Part shown: piece after piece, positions 43,619 to 52,892 of the stretch
Layout of the letters: every line of letters begins with the position of its first letter
How positions within the stretch are numbered: position 1 is the stretch's first letter
Assembly: GCA_963811635.1 (NCBI GenBank)
Contig: CAWESB010000015.1
Location: 186,001-250,000 of the forward strand
Origin: JAIBJN01 sp963811635
GTDB lineage: Bacteria > Actinomycetota > Thermoleophilia > Gaiellales > Gaiellaceae
DNA: 64,000 bases
Direction: 5' to 3'
Translations under genes and position numbers: made by a program
Notes under the pieces: generated by a model
Databases searched by the model: none
What the model was told of the DNA's origin: nothing
Seen by the model: only the letters and a program-made list of their open reading frames with translations

Positions 43619-44279
43619 CCGCCACGGCGGTGGGGACGAGCGCGACGCCGTACTTGTGCGCGAGCTCCGGCCGCCTGGAGACGTCGACGGTGACGACCGC
43701 GCGCCCCTCGTCCCGGAAGCGGCGCTCGAGGCTGGTGCAGGCGCTGCAGAGCGGGTGCGTGAACTGGAGGACGACCTCGCCGTTCGGCGTCAGCCCGAAG
43801 TCGGCCAGCTCGACCCGGTCGAGGCGGTGCGAGCGGATGCCGCGCAGGCGCGCGCCGATCCGGTAGAGCTCGCAGCCCGTGCAGAAGCCGGTCGCGGCCG
43901 CCAGCAGCGCGAGCGCGGCGACGAGGAGGCCGAGCGCGGCGCCCAGCGTCGAGAGCCCGGTTGCGTAGGCGACGGTCGCGGCGCCGAGGACGACGACGCC
44001 GACCAGGTTGGCGAAGCGCGGCGGCCGCGAGTCCTCGATCGGTCCTTCGCCGAAGCGGGGCTGGATCAGCTCGAAGTAGGCGACGCAGGGGAGGCAGTAG
44101 CGCCTGCCGAGGGTAAGGCCGATCGCCAGCTGGGCCGCGAGGAGGCCGAGGATTGCCCACCAGCCGGACACGACCGCGACGAGCGCCAGACTGCCGATGA
44201 CCGCCTGGTTGAACCGCGGCGCGCGCGCGTCGATGACGTCGAGGTCGCGATACGGGTCGGCCGTGCGCGTTCGCTTCAC
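43578..44279 (-). CDS. DUF4395 membrane protein fused to a thioredoxin-like domain
   Basis: A 233-residue protein. The N-terminal part (about 15-140) is DUF4395, with RFNQAV, two pairs of hydrophobic helices and cysteine pairs CLPC (62-65) and CTGC (133-136). The C-terminal ~75 residues are a thioredoxin fold with FTHPLCSACTSLERRF (Cys178 and Cys181). DUF4395 proteins often accompany thioredoxin or rhodanese partners; here the two are fused, suggesting electron transfer across the membrane to a thiol substrate. The GTG at 44279 lies within a 15-base inverted repeat and is preceded by TAGGCT at leaderless spacing. Confidence 0.78.
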   Translation of the reverse strand: MKRTRTADPYRDLDVIDARAPRFNQAVIGSLALVAVVSGWWAILGLLAAQLAIGLTLGRRYCLPCVAYFELIQPRFGEGPIEDSRPPRFANLVGVVVLGAATVAYATGLSTLGAALGLLVAALALLAAATGFCTGCELYRIGARLRGIRSHRLDRVELADFGLTPNGEVVLQFTHPLCSACTSLERRFRDEGRAVVTVDVSRRPELAHKYGVALVPTAVAVSSTGTVLARLAG

Positions 44280-44288
44280 TTTGTGAAG
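44274..44288. promoter_or_regulatory. Inverted repeat CTTCAC-TTT-GTGAAG, candidate operator
   Basis: A perfect 6-3-6 palindrome that covers the start codon of the DUF4395 gene and abuts its -10 hexamer. It lies 44 bases before the sucA start. A repressor bound here would block the minus-strand gene and could affect sucA as well. Confidence 0.4.
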
Positions 44289-44292
44289 CCTA
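44287..44292 (-). promoter_or_regulatory. -10 element of the DUF4395 gene (leaderless)
   Basis: TAGGCT on the minus strand, seven bases before the GTG at 44279. Confidence 0.45.
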
Positions 44293-44314
44293 CTGGCTCG
44301 CGAGCGGCTGGCGC

Positions 44315-44320
44315 TATGCT
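44315..44320 (+). promoter_or_regulatory. -10 element of sucA
   Basis: TATGCT, 11 bases before the GTG at 44332, predicting a 5' leader of only a few bases. Confidence 0.45.
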
Positions 44321-44331
44321 CAGAGGGCGGA

Positions 44332-47163
44332 GTGGAACCCGACCAGATAGACGATCTCAACAGCGGCTTCGTCCAGGAGCTGCTGGCCGACTACCTCGCC
44401 TCGCCCGAGTCCGTCGACCCGGAGTGGCGGAAGCTCTTCGAGTCCAACCCGGAGCTCGTTCTCGCGAGCCTGCCCGACGGCGTACGGCTGCGGGAGCTTC
44501 GCGCCGACGGAGACGGCAACGGCGCCGCTCCGCCTGCCGCGCCCGCGCCGGCGGAAGCACCCCCGGCCGACGACCTGATCGTGGGCGGCGTGGCGGCGGC
44601 CATGTCGCTCGTGAAGGCACATCGCACGCACGGCCACCTCGCCGCGCACATCGACCCGCTGGGCTCCGAGCCGCCCGGGGATCCCGCCCTCGACCCCGAC
44701 CGCCTCGAGCCGCGGCTGACCGCCGAGCTCCAGGCGCAGATCCCGGCGCGCTACCTCCGCCTCTACGTCGAGGCCGAGACGCTGGCCGAGGCTCTGCCGA
44801 AGCTGCGGGAGACCTACTGCGGCACGCTCGCCTACGAGCTCGAGCACATCTCCAGCCACGAGCAGCGGCTCTGGCTGCGCGCCGCGATCGAGTCCGGCAA
44901 GTACCGGCACCCGCTGGCCGCCGACGAGCGGAAGGCGCTCCTGCGGCGCCTCTCCGAGGTCGAGGGCTTCGAGCGCTACCTCCGCCGCGCGTTCCTCGGC
45001 CAGAAGCAGTTCTCGATCGAGGGCCTCGACGTGATGGTGCCGATGCTCGACGAGGCGATCGAGCTCGCCGCCGCGAACGGCGCCAACCACGTCGTCATCG
45101 GCATGGCCCACCGAGGCCGGCTGAACGTCCTCGCACACACGGTCGGCCGCCAGTCCGACGCGATCCTGCGGGAGTTCGAGGGCGAGCGGGTGCTCGAAGC
45201 GGTGGCGACCGACCTCGAGAGCGGTTCCGGCGATGTCAAGTACCACCTGGGGGCCGAGGCCCCTCGCGAGACGGAGAGCGGCGAGGTGACGGTGACGCTG
45301 ACCTCGAACCCCAGCCATCTCGAGTACGTCGACCCGGTCGTCGAGGGCGAGGTGCGCGCGTCGCAGACGAACCACGACGGCCCCGAGGGCAGGCACGACC
45401 CGAACCTCGCGCTCCCGGTCTTGATCCACGGCGACGCGGCCTTCCCCGGCCAGGGCGTCGTCGCGGAGACCCTCAACCTCGGCGGCCTTCCCGGCTACAC
45501 GACCGGCGGGACGCTGCACGTGATCGCGAACAACCAGGTCGGCTTCACGACGCCGCCCGAGGAGGGCCGCTCGACCCGCTACTCCTCCGACCTCGCGAAG
45601 GGGTTCGACACGCCGATCATCCACGTGAACGCCGACGATCCGGAGGCGGCGATCTCCGCGATCCAGCTGGCGATGGCGTTCCGCGAGCGGTTCCACCACG
45701 ACGTCGTCGTCGATCTCGTCGGCTACCGGCGCTTCGGCCACAACGAGGGCGACGAGCCGAGCTACACGCAGCCGCTCATGTACAAGCTGATCGAGGAGCA
45801 CCCGACCGTCCGCGAGCAGTACGCGCGGGAGCTCGCCGACGCCGGCGTGGTCAGCGAAGCCGAGGCGCAGCGGCTGCTGGACGAGGTGCAGGAGCGCTTG
45901 CGCGGCGTCCACGACGAGCTCCGGGCCTCGTTCGGCCAGAGCGGCCGGGGCAAGGAGCGGAGGATCGGTCGCGGGGCCGACGCGCAGATCGACACCGCCG
46001 TGCCCGCCGACCAGCTTCGCGAGCTGAACGACCGCCTGCTCGAAGTCCCCGAAGGCTTCACGATCCACCCGAAGCTCGTGAAGGAGCTCGAGCGCCGCCG
46101 GGACGCGCTCGGCGAGGAGGGCGGCATCGCCTGGGCCCAGGCGGAGGGCCTCGCGTTCGGGTCGCTGCTGGCGGACGGCACGCCCGTGCGCCTGACCGGT
46201 CAGGACACCGAGCGCGGCACCTTCTCGCACCGCCACCTCGTCCTCAACGACTTCGAGACCGGCGAGAAGTACGCTCCGATCCAACACCTCGAGACCGCGC
46301 GTGCGCCCTTCCAGGTGCACAACTCCCCACTGTCCGAGACTGCCGCCCTCGGCTTCGAGTACGGCTACTCGGTCGAGGTCCCGCGCGCGCTCGTCCTCTG
46401 GGAGGCCCAGTTCGGCGACTTCGTCAACTCCGCGCAGGTGATCGTCGACCAGTTCATCGTCTCCGGCCTCTCCAAGTGGGGTCAGAGCTCGCGGCTCACG
46501 CTCCTCCTCCCCCACGGGTACGAGGGCAACGGGCCGGAGCATTCGAGCGCGCGCCTGGAGCGCTTCATGCAGCTCGCCGCGCAGGAGAACGTCCGCATCG
46601 TCAACCCGTCGACGGCGGCGCAGTACTTCCACGTGCTCCGGCGACAGGCGCTCCACCCCAAGGGGCGGCCGCTCGTCCTCCTGACCCCGAAGGGCCTTCT
46701 GCGGCTGAAGCAGTCGACGTCGTCGCTCGACGACCTTGCCAACGGCGGCTTCAAGGCGCTCCTCGACGACCCGCGCCTCGACTCCGAGCAGAAGCGAGAG
46801 GCGGGCCGGCTCATCCTCTGCTCGGGGAAGATCTACTACGACATCGTCGGCCACCAGGCACACGCCCAGACCGAGGGAGTCGCGGTCGCGCGCCTGGAGC
46901 AGCTCTATCCGTTCCCGGTCGCCGCCTATGACGAGCTTCTCTCCCGCTACCCATCCCTGACCGAGGTGGTGTGGACACAGGAGGAGCCGCAGAACATGGG
47001 CGCCTGGCGGGCGATCCGCCATCGCCTCGAGGAGGGCCTCCCCGCCGAGGTCGACCTTCGCTACGTCGGTCGTCCGTGGCGAGCGAGCCCGAGCGAGGGC
47101 TACCCGACGGCGCACGCGCTCGAGCAGGATCGCATCGCGCGCGAGGCGCTCGGCGCCTTCTAG
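44332..47163 (+). CDS. sucA: 2-oxoglutarate dehydrogenase E1 component
   Basis: A 943-residue thiamine-diphosphate enzyme of the citric acid cycle. It begins with the E1o N-terminal motif NSGFVQELLADYLASPESVDPEWRKLF, then an alanine/proline linker. Catalytic blocks are VIGMAHRGRLNVLAHT, ThDP-binding HGDAAFPGQGVVAETLNLG, NNQVGFTT, and in the pyrimidine domain EAQFGDFVNSAQVIVDQF and LLPHGYEGNGPEHSSARLE. It has the length of classical E1o and lacks the acyltransferase domain present in mycobacterial Kgd. No E2 or E3 gene is in the window. Its stop overlaps the convergent regulator stop (CTAG shared). Confidence 0.95.
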   Translation: MEPDQIDDLNSGFVQELLADYLASPESVDPEWRKLFESNPELVLASLPDGVRLRELRADGDGNGAAPPAAPAPAEAPPADDLIVGGVAAAMSLVKAHRTHGHLAAHIDPLGSEPPGDPALDPDRLEPRLTAELQAQIPARYLRLYVEAETLAEALPKLRETYCGTLAYELEHISSHEQRLWLRAAIESGKYRHPLAADERKALLRRLSEVEGFERYLRRAFLGQKQFSIEGLDVMVPMLDEAIELAAANGANHVVIGMAHRGRLNVLAHTVGRQSDAILREFEGERVLEAVATDLESGSGDVKYHLGAEAPRETESGEVTVTLTSNPSHLEYVDPVVEGEVRASQTNHDGPEGRHDPNLALPVLIHGDAAFPGQGVVAETLNLGGLPGYTTGGTLHVIANNQVGFTTPPEEGRSTRYSSDLAKGFDTPIIHVNADDPEAAISAIQLAMAFRERFHHDVVVDLVGYRRFGHNEGDEPSYTQPLMYKLIEEHPTVREQYARELADAGVVSEAEAQRLLDEVQERLRGVHDELRASFGQSGRGKERRIGRGADAQIDTAVPADQLRELNDRLLEVPEGFTIHPKLVKELERRRDALGEEGGIAWAQAEGLAFGSLLADGTPVRLTGQDTERGTFSHRHLVLNDFETGEKYAPIQHLETARAPFQVHNSPLSETAALGFEYGYSVEVPRALVLWEAQFGDFVNSAQVIVDQFIVSGLSKWGQSSRLTLLLPHGYEGNGPEHSSARLERFMQLAAQENVRIVNPSTAAQYFHVLRRQALHPKGRPLVLLTPKGLLRLKQSTSSLDDLANGGFKALLDDPRLDSEQKREAGRLILCSGKIYYDIVGHQAHAQTEGVAVARLEQLYPFPVAAYDELLSRYPSLTEVVWTQEEPQNMGAWRAIRHRLEEGLPAEVDLRYVGRPWRASPSEGYPTAHALEQDRIAREALGAF

Positions 47164-50100
47164 GTTCCAGCTCGAAGCGTCGCGAGGAAGCGCCGGACCT
47201 GCGCGGCCGCAACGACGTTCTCTTTCTCGTCGCAGAGCTCGAGAGACCTCTCTGCAGCCCGTTCCGCCTCGTGACGCTTGTCGGCGCTCAGCAGCACATG
47301 CGCGAGGACTAGGTGGGCATCTGCTCGAAAGACGATGAGGTCGGTTCGGTCCGCGAGCTCCACGGCCTGGCGCGCCTCGGTGAGGCTGTCCTCCGCCTCG
47401 CCCCGGTGGGCAGCGAGCCGTGCACGGGCGGTGTGGCGCTTGATCAGCCACTCCATGTCGCTCGGCGCGGGAACGGTGTCGATTGCCTCGACCGCCGCCG
47501 CCGCATCTTCGACTCGATCCTGGGCGAGAAGCGCGTGAGCGTAGTCGACCAGGGCTGCAGAGAGGAACCAGCGGTCGCCGATCGCGCGCGTGATCCGTTC
47601 GGTGTCACGGGCGGCGCGGGCCGCCACCGTCGGATTTCCGGCGAGCATTTCGGCCTGTGCGTCCATGAGGGCCATCCACGCCGAGGCCTCGTGGAGCCCG
47701 AGCTCTTCGAGGCCTGCCCGCGACAGCGCCATCCCTTCCCGAGCCTCGTCGGCTCGCCCAGCCATCGCACTCAGCGCCGCGCGGCAGCCGAGCAGGCTCA
47801 GCTCGGCGGCACGATGGCCCACGACCTCGCTTTCCAGGGCCATGCAGCGCGAGACCGCCTGCGAGACCGGCGTTCGGCCCTCGACGAGAGCCGCGATGAA
47901 GTTGAGCCCCGCAGCCACTTCGAAGCCGATACCGGCGCGGCGCGCGTGCTCGACCGCGCGCTCGGCGTGCTCGAAGCTCGCCTCGGTGTGGCCCGCGGTC
48001 CAGGCGAGGTCGCACATCAGATACGACACTCGGGAGAGCCCGAGGTCATCGTCCAGCTCCCGAAGCGCACTTCCGGCCGCATCGGCGATGGCGATTGTCG
48101 CGGCGACGTCAACGGACTCCGGATGGCGGTACAGGCGGAGACGCTCGCCGTCCACCATCCCCCGCCAGCGAACGAGCGGGAGACCGAGTCGCTCGCCCAG
48201 CTCGACAGCCCGCGCCGCCACCTCGGCCGCCTGGTCGAACGTTCCAGCCTCGGAGAGGGCGGACCCCAGTGCGGGCAAGAGCTCGGCAGTCGCGGGGCCG
48301 TCGGGACCGAGTAACTCGACGGCGCGGTCGAGGAAGCCGATCTCGCCCGAGAGGTCGCCGCGCTGATGAGCTTGGAGAGCGGCTTCGACCAGACGCCGCC
48401 CCGCACGAGCGGCGAGGTCGCCTACGTCGTCGTCCGCGGACCCGAGTTCGCGGGCCAGGCCGAAGGCGCGCTCGAGATGAAACCCGATGCGCGCGTCCGG
48501 CTCGCGCACGGCCGCGCCCAGGCCTTCGAGCCAGTCCGCGTGGCGAACGTGGAGCTCGGCTCGAGCCGCCTTCGGCAGGGATTCGTAGGCCGCGTCGCGG
48601 ATGAGCTCGTGGCGGAATCGCACGGCGTCCTCCCCGGCGAGCGCCGACTTCTCCGGCCGGACGAGATCACGTCGCAGGAGCTCCCGCAGCACGCTTTCCG
48701 CGTCGGAACGCGAGAGATCCTCGGAGAGAGCGAGCACCGAGCCGAGATGGAAGACCTCGCCCTCGACGGCGCCATGCTCGAGCAGGGATCGCTCCTGCGG
48801 GCCCAGGAGATCGAGCCGTGCCGCCAACAGGGCCTGGAGAGCAGGTGGGAGGCCGGGCTCCATGGCATCGGCGCCGCGCTCGTCCACATGGGCCAGGAGC
48901 TGCTCCAGAAAGAGGGGGTTCCCCCCTGCCGTCGCGGCGATGCGCTCGAGCCTGACCTCCTCGAGCGTCTTCCCGGCGAGGGCGACCAGGAGCCCTCGGC
49001 TCTCGTCGGCGGACAGTGGGCCAAGGGTCAGCGAGGCCGCGTTGCGCTGGCCTCCCGCCCAGGCCGGACGCGTGTCGAGCAGCTCTGGGCGTGCGAGGCA
49101 GAGGAGGAGGACGGGAGCGTCCCGGATCCAGCTCGCCAGATGGTCGACGAGATCGACGAGGGCGGCCTGGCCGTAGTGGACGTCTTCGAAGACGAGCACC
49201 AGAGGCCGTGTCCGGGCGATCGCCGAGAAGAGCCGTCGAAACGCCCAGAGCCCCTCTTCGCCCGCGACCCCTTGCTCGAGGCCGAGCGCCGCTGCCACCC
49301 GGGCTGCGACGGCCGGCCCATCGTCGAGCTCCCGAACGAGCTCGTCGATCGTGCCCGGTCCGGCGGCCTGCAGGACCATCTCGCGGACGGGCCAGTACGT
49401 GATTCCCTCTCCGTACGCGGGACAGCGGCCCACGAGGACCGTTGCTTCCGATCCGAGGAGCGGCCGCAACTCGTCCACGAGTCTCGACTTCCCTATCCCG
49501 GGCTCGCCCAGGACGGTCACCAGATGGCAGGCGGACTCGGCGACCGAACGATCGAATGCGTTGCGAAGAAGACGGAGCTCGGGCGCGCGGCCGAAGAACG
49601 GCGTTTCCGCACGCGGCCCAATGCGAGGGGCTGTTGGCACGACCTCGAGGAGGCGAAAGGCGCGTACGGCCGCGCTCTCTTTCGAGGCGGCGAGCGGGGC
49701 GAGCTCCGTGAGGACCGCATCGCCGACGATCGAGCGCGTCGCCTCCCCCAGCAGGATGTCGCCCGGGGCTGCAGCCTGCTCCAGTCGGGTCGCGACCCTA
49801 CCCGCGGTGCCGAGGACCAGCGTTTCGTTCGAGTCCCGGCCCGGCGTCAGCACCTCTCCCGTGTTCAGTCCCGTACGGGCCGCAAGCTCGACGCCGAAGA
49901 CGGGCTCCAGCTCGGCGCTGAGCTCGACCAGCCGTGTGCGCAGCTCGACGGCCGCCAGCACCGCGCGCAGGGCGTCGTCCTCGTGCGCGATCGGGGTCCC
50001 GAAGACGGCAACGACCCCATCGCCGATGGAATCGTGTACCGCCCCTCCGTACTTCTCGCAGACGGTCTGCATCGTGTCGCGGCAGCGGATGAGCAGGGGT

Positions 50101-50965
50101 CGGAGGATCTCGGGGTCGAGCCGTTCGCCCAGTTCGGCCGAGCCGGCGAGGTCCGAGACGAGACAGGTGACCCGCCGCCGGAGCGCCCGCACCGGGGCCT
50201 GCGGCTCCGGAGGTGGGGTCGGGGCCCCCGCCCCCGCTTCCTGCCGGAGGATCGACTGGTCGAGCTCCCGAGGTCCGGCGACGGCTCGATCCCGTGCGCG
50301 TCGACAGCAGGCGCCGAGCTCACGGAAGGGCGCGAGGGCCTCCGCCTGGCGGCCGGAGCGGTAGAGCGCGAGCATGAGCTGCCCGCGGAGGCGCTCGCTG
50401 AGAGGGTGGTCGGCGACGAGCGCCTCGAGCTCACCGACGACGTCCGCATGGCGGCCCAGCGCGAGCTCGGCCTCGATCCGTGCTCGCTGCAGCGCAAGCC
50501 GAAGCTCCTCGAGACGGGCCACCTCCGCCTGGACGAAGGTCTCGAAGAGAACGTCCGCGAACGCCGGGCCGCGCCAGAGACTCAGCGCCCGCCGGAGAGT
50601 CTCGGCGGCACCGGCGGGATCCGCCGCCTGCGAGCTCGGCTCTGCCCTTCGGCCAAGAGCTCCTCGAAGCGGTCCGAATCGCGAGCGCCCGGCTCGAGGC
50701 GGAGCCCGTAGCCCCCTGCCCTGGAGACCATGACGTCGCCTCCCAGCGCCTTGCGCAGTCGGGAGACAACGACCTGAACTGCGTTGTGCGGGTTCGCCGG
50801 CAGCTTGTCGCCCCACAGCTCCTCGATCACGCGATCGGCGGGAATGACCTCCTCGCCGTGGACGAGCAGCAGGGCCAGGAGCGCCCGCGCCCGTCCACGC
50901 GGCACCTCGAGAGGGCGACCTTCATGGTCGAGCACCTCGACGGGCCCGAGGATCAGGAACTCCAA
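47160..50965 (-). CDS. SARP/BTAD regulator fused to class III cyclase and AAA-TPR domains (frameshifted)
   Basis: A regulator of about 1268 residues once one base is restored. Order: OmpR-type winged helix (about 1-95, ENLxFLILGPVEV start, AVQVVVSRLRKALGG), bacterial transcriptional activator domain (about 100-240), class III adenylate/guanylate cyclase domain (VTCLVSDLAGSAELGERLDPE, GDGVVAVFG), an AAA ATPase with GEPGIGKSRL and Walker B LVLVFEDVH, then a helical TPR-like C-terminus. TTG 50965 with GGAGG six bases upstream gives the usual family start. The frame breaks at 50645-50647, where CCC (GGG on the coding strand) probably lost one base. It is divergent from the amino acid permease, so it may control that locus. 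Confidence 0.85.
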
Positions 50966-51048
50966 GTTCCCCCTCCGCGACAGCGGCATGCAAGCGACGT
51001 GACAGCTGAGCGGCCCATTCTCCCCGGTGCAGCGAGGAAAGGGAAGCG

Positions 51049-52554
51049 ATGGTCAGCGACGCCCAGCAATCGCTCCAACTTCGGCTCGAGAGCTCGAAGC
51101 TGCGGCGAGAGCTTGGCCGTCTCGACACGGTCTGCCTGCTGATCGCGGCCGTCGTCGTCATCGACACGCTGGGTGCGGTTGCGAACGGGGGCGCACAGGC
51201 ACTGACCTGGCTTCTCGTCGTCTCCCTGACGTTCTTCGTGCCGGCGGGGCTCGTCATCTCGGAGCTGGGCGCGACCTTTCCCCAGGAGGGCGGTTCCTAC
51301 GTCTGGACGCGGCTTGCTTTCGGGCGCGTCTGTGGCGCCTTGACGGCCTTCCTCTACTGGATCGAGTCGCCGATCTGGCTGGGTGGATCGCTCACGATCA
51401 CCGCGCTGACCGTGTTCGATGAGTTCTTCACGCCACTCCAGGGCAGCTGGCGCTACGTCTTCGCGCTCGCGTTCATCTGGACGGCGATTGCGGTAGCGAT
51501 CGCGCCGCTCGCGAAGGGGAAGCGCGTGGCGGCAAGCGGAGCCGCAGCGCAGGTCGTCCTCCTCACTCTTTTCACGGCGACCGTGGGCCTCTACGCACTC
51601 GAGCACGGCGTCCACGGCTTCGGCCTAGACCATTTCTCGCCCACCTGGGCCGTGTTCATCGCCGTCGCGCCCGTCCTCTTCTACAACCTCGTCGGCTTCG
51701 AGCTTCCGTCCGCGGCGGCCGGAGAGATGCGGAACCCGCAGCGTGACGTCCCCGCCTCCATCGCTCGCGCGGGAGCGCTCACGCTCGTGCTCTACAGCGT
51801 GCCCATCGTTGCGATTCTCGCGGTTGTGCCCGCCGAGCGGATCACGAGCTTGACCGGCTTCATCGACGCGATGAAGAGCGTCTTCACCGTCTACGGCGGC
51901 CACGTCTCGCCCGATGGGACGGTCGTGCTGTCCGGCGCGGGCCAGGTTCTCGGCTCCCTCGCGGCCGCCGGTTTCATCTGGGTCCTGCTTGCGAACGGGC
52001 TCACCTGGGTTCTCGGCACCGGCCGCAGCCAGGCGGTGGCCTGCCTCGACGGCGCCGGGCCCCGCTGCCTGGGGCGCTTCTCGAGTCGCCTCGGCACCCC
52101 GGTGCTCATGTGCCTCGTCTCGGGAGGAGTCGCAACGGTGACGATGGCCGCCGCCTTCCTCGTTGCCGGAGGCAGCGGCGAGCGCTACTTCAGCGTCGTG
52201 CTTTCGCTCTCGATCGTCCTCCTTGCCCTCTCGAACCTGGCCGTGTTCCCGGCTCTCGTCAAGCTTCGCCACTCACATGCAGACGTCGTGCGGCCCTTCC
52301 GGGTGCCCGGTGGAGCAGCAGGTGCCTGGCTCTGCAGCACCCTGGCGACTGCTTGGGCCGCCTTTGCGATTCTGGCTGTGCTCTGGCCCGGGCTGGGCAC
52401 GCCGAATCCTGACGCCGCCCTTCCGGACGGCTTCGCCGGGGATCGCCTCGGCTTCGTCCTCGCCGAGCTCGTTCCCCTCGTCGTGCTACTCGCCGTGGGG
52501 CTCGCCTTTGCTCGCTTCGGTCGCCGCTCGAAGCGAGCGCCTGAGGTGGCTTAG
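51049..52554 (+). CDS. APC superfamily amino acid permease
   Basis: A 501-residue transporter with about twelve helices. The N-terminal helix has LLIAAVVVIDTLGAVANGGAQ, the APC substrate-binding glycine turn, followed by FPQEGGSYVWTRLAFG and FYNLVGFELPSAAAGEMRNPQRDVP, diagnostic of the amino acid/polyamine/organocation family. It resembles glutamate-GABA and basic amino acid carriers. GGAAAGG precedes the ATG. The gene lies between the divergent SARP regulator and the agmatinase, so arginine-derived or polyamine substrates are plausible; this is inference. Confidence 0.88.
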   Translation: MVSDAQQSLQLRLESSKLRRELGRLDTVCLLIAAVVVIDTLGAVANGGAQALTWLLVVSLTFFVPAGLVISELGATFPQEGGSYVWTRLAFGRVCGALTAFLYWIESPIWLGGSLTITALTVFDEFFTPLQGSWRYVFALAFIWTAIAVAIAPLAKGKRVAASGAAAQVVLLTLFTATVGLYALEHGVHGFGLDHFSPTWAVFIAVAPVLFYNLVGFELPSAAAGEMRNPQRDVPASIARAGALTLVLYSVPIVAILAVVPAERITSLTGFIDAMKSVFTVYGGHVSPDGTVVLSGAGQVLGSLAAAGFIWVLLANGLTWVLGTGRSQAVACLDGAGPRCLGRFSSRLGTPVLMCLVSGGVATVTMAAAFLVAGGSGERYFSVVLSLSIVLLALSNLAVFPALVKLRHSHADVVRPFRVPGGAAGAWLCSTLATAWAAFAILAVLWPGLGTPNPDAALPDGFAGDRLGFVLAELVPLVVLLAVGLAFARFGRRSKRAPEVA

Positions 52555-52579
52555 CGAAACAGCGCTGATCGAGGGGGCG

Positions 52580-52585
52580 TAGACT
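52580..52585 (+). promoter_or_regulatory. -10 element before the duplicated agmatinase 5' end
   Basis: TAGACT eight bases before GTG 52594, the leaderless geometry seen at other genes. It probably drove the original agmatinase start and may now transcribe through the inserted fragment. Confidence 0.5.
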
Positions 52586-52593
52586 CACGCGCC

Positions 52594-52625
52594 GTGATCG
52601 ACCCCACCGAGCGCTGGTCGCGCGG
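52594..52625 (+). repeat. Copy 1 of the duplicated agmatinase 5' end
   Basis: These 32 bases encode MIDPTERWSRG and match 52889-52920 (start of the intact agmatinase, IDPTERWPRG) at 27 positions. Excluding the start-codon base, three of the four differences are synonymous third-position changes, so both copies appear to have diverged as coding sequence. After this copy the frame runs into a stop at 52645-52647. Confidence 0.8.
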
Positions 52626-52892
52626 ACGCCGCCGACCGTCACGCTGAAGCGCAACCAAACGAGCGACCTGACCGTGTTCGCCTGGCATCGCGACGCGATG
52701 GCCCGCCGTGCCGCTCGGAAGGACGCCGAGCTCGTCATGTTCGACGTCCAGGGCAGGCCGCTTGCGCGCTACCACCTGGAGAGCGCGTGGCCGGTGAAGG
52801 TCGTGGTCGGCGAGGAGCAGGTGGGCGCGGGACGCATGCTCACAGAGACGGTCACGATCGCATGCGACGACATCGACCGCGTGGCTCCTTGA
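52626..52892 (+). pseudogene. C-terminal fragment of a phage tail-tube (gp19-like) protein gene
   Basis: The frame reads TPPTVTLKRNQTSDLTVFAW, then ELVMFDVQGRPLARYHLESAWPVKV and TVTIACDDIDRV, matching the C-terminal half of the T4 gp19/conserved phage tail region family (VTLKRG..., RY.L..AWP.K..., ...E...LAH.GL). The N-terminal half of the family (a further ~60 residues) is missing. It begins exactly where the first agmatinase copy ends, and its TGA overlaps the TTG start of the intact agmatinase. An internal GTG (52674) could still give a 72-residue product. It looks like an inserted fragment of a phage or contractile-injection gene. Confidence 0.7.

Noticed and set aside
51049..52554. Glutamate:GABA antiporter of acid resistance
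   Set aside because: The APC family is clear, but no glutamate decarboxylase is near and the substrate cannot be read from the sequence, so only the general family is given.
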